Shown in pieces: positions 63,441-64,000 of a DNA stretch of 64,000 nucleotides; position 1 is the stretch's first letter, and each line of letters begins with the position of its first letter. Position numbers and translations under genes: made by a program. The stretch is from NCBI RefSeq assembly GCF_029277445.1, contig NZ_CP119566.1:510501-574500 (forward strand), given 5' to 3'. The DNA comes from Pararhizobium qamdonense (lineage in GTDB: Bacteria; Pseudomonadota; Alphaproteobacteria; Rhizobiales; Rhizobiaceae). The notes beneath the pieces were generated by a model that did no database searches, had not been told where the DNA came from, and saw nothing but the letters and a program-made list of their open reading frames with translations.

Positions 63441-64000
63441 ATGCCGATCCGCCTGCGTGTCGAAGGCCTCAGTGCGAAACGGGGCGAGGACCTGATTTTC
63501 CACGATATTTCGTTCGTTCTCGAAGCGGGGGAAGCCTTGATCGTCACAGGTCCGAACGGGTCCGGCAAATCGACATTGCTGCGCGTGCTGGCGGGACTTT
63601 TGACGCCGGAATCCGGCAGCGTCCGGCTGGACGATACATCCGCCGACTTTGGCCATCCGCGCGAGCTCTGCCATTATCTCGGCCACCGCAATGCGATGAA
63701 GCGCGAGCTGACCGTTGCCGAAAATCTCTCCTTCTGGAAATCCTTCATGGGTGATTCGCCCAGTGGGTCCGGCATCGGCATCGAGGAGGCAACGGAAGCC
63801 CTCGGTCTCGGTGGAATTTCGCATCTGCCTTTCGGCTATCTCTCGGCCGGACAGCAGCGCCGTATCGCCATGGCCAAGCTCCTCGTCGCCCACCGGCCGG
63901 TCTGGATCCTCGACGAGCCGACGGCAGCGCTGGATGCAGCGGCGGACCGGATGTTTGCCGGACTGGTGCAGCGCCATCTGGGTGAGGGGGGCATTGCGGT
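63441..64000 (+). CDS. ccmA: Cytochrome c biogenesis ATP-binding protein (3' end outside window)
   Basis: The first 186 codons of a CcmA ATPase (usual length about 205-215), starting MPIRLRVEGLSAKRGEDLIF. Walker A GPNGSGKST (37-45), signature-like LSAGQQRR and Walker B WILDEPTAALDA are visible. With CcmB it forms the ABC module of the haem-delivery system for c-type cytochromes. The ATG at 63441 has aaagga 8 bases upstream. Continuation with ccmBC is expected. Confidence 0.92.
   Translation, partial: MPIRLRVEGLSAKRGEDLIFHDISFVLEAGEALIVTGPNGSGKSTLLRVLAGLLTPESGSVRLDDTSADFGHPRELCHYLGHRNAMKRELTVAENLSFWKSFMGDSPSGSGIGIEEATEALGLGGISHLPFGYLSAGQQRRIAMAKLLVAHRPVWILDEPTAALDAAADRMFAGLVQRHLGEGGIA

Overview
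This is a gene-dense, GC-rich stretch of a bacterial chromosome. Its content points to the Rhizobiaceae (Rhizobium / Agrobacterium / Allorhizobium group). The diagnostic genes are the cyclic beta-1,2-glucan synthase and exporter (ndvB, ndvA), a 1152-residue pyruvate carboxylase, a phaR/phaAB set, BA14K and IalB surface proteins, DUF2794, a CarD regulator behind a seven-iron ferredoxin, and acnA next to ccmA. I found no rRNA, tRNA, CRISPR array, insertion sequence or prophage. The window reads as core chromosome with small accessory pieces: a ParDE-like pair, intergenic palindromic repeats and several exporters.

Layout. Bases 1-6204 form a periplasmic-glucan locus: the 3' part of ndvB (GH94 domain), an OpgC-type glucan modifier, and the exporter ndvA facing them. 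A LuxR-family regulator with an intact acyl-homoserine-lactone pocket follows, then pyc (7.5-11.0 kb). Bases 11.0-13.6 kb hold a cystine-type ABC importer; 13.8-16.2 kb a deoR-VOC-MFS operon behind phased TTTA decamers; 16.6-21.4 kb ispG, a LysE exporter, mntP under a yybP-ykoY manganese riboswitch, ispA and mtgA. Bases 21.4-26.0 kb hold a GST, rpmF, a membrane protein, and phaR divergent from phaA-phaB. A roughly 700-base gene-free stretch rich in GANTC (CcrM) sites precedes a SUV3-like RNA helicase, an S4-domain protein, fdxA and carD (26.6-31.8 kb).

Next come gfa facing typA, a Tat-exported PhoD-type phosphatase with a Pho-box-like element, a ParDE-like pair, an M3 oligopeptidase, a second LysE protein, a Met-rich periplasmic protein, a marR-MFS pair, argG, a BA14K protein and a third LysE protein (32-45 kb). 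Bases 45.1-47.9 kb hold a TrpXYZ-type ABC importer, followed by rlmN, an IalB-like protein, an ECF sigma factor without an adjacent anti-sigma gene, a YkvA protein and a pterin dehydratase whose stop codon sits in a 14-bp tandem repeat. The last part has a low-molecular-weight phosphatase overlapping thpR tail to tail, the tesA | ybbA-ybbP arrangement, a Bax-inhibitor-1 protein, a GNAT acetyltransferase, DUF2794, DUF1223, acnA and the start of ccmA.

How they fit together: ndvB, opgC and ndvA make, probably decorate, and export the osmoregulated cyclic glucan. pyc and acnA feed the TCA cycle, while phaA and phaB divert acetyl-CoA to polyhydroxybutyrate under PhaR. mntP, carD, the sigma factor and the LuxR-type protein link the region to metal, stringent/stress and population cues. 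Annotated starts were chosen from Shine-Dalgarno spacing and remembered family lengths. Several genes start at GTG or TTG (ndvA, pyc, mtgA, acnA, the ybbA-like ATPase).
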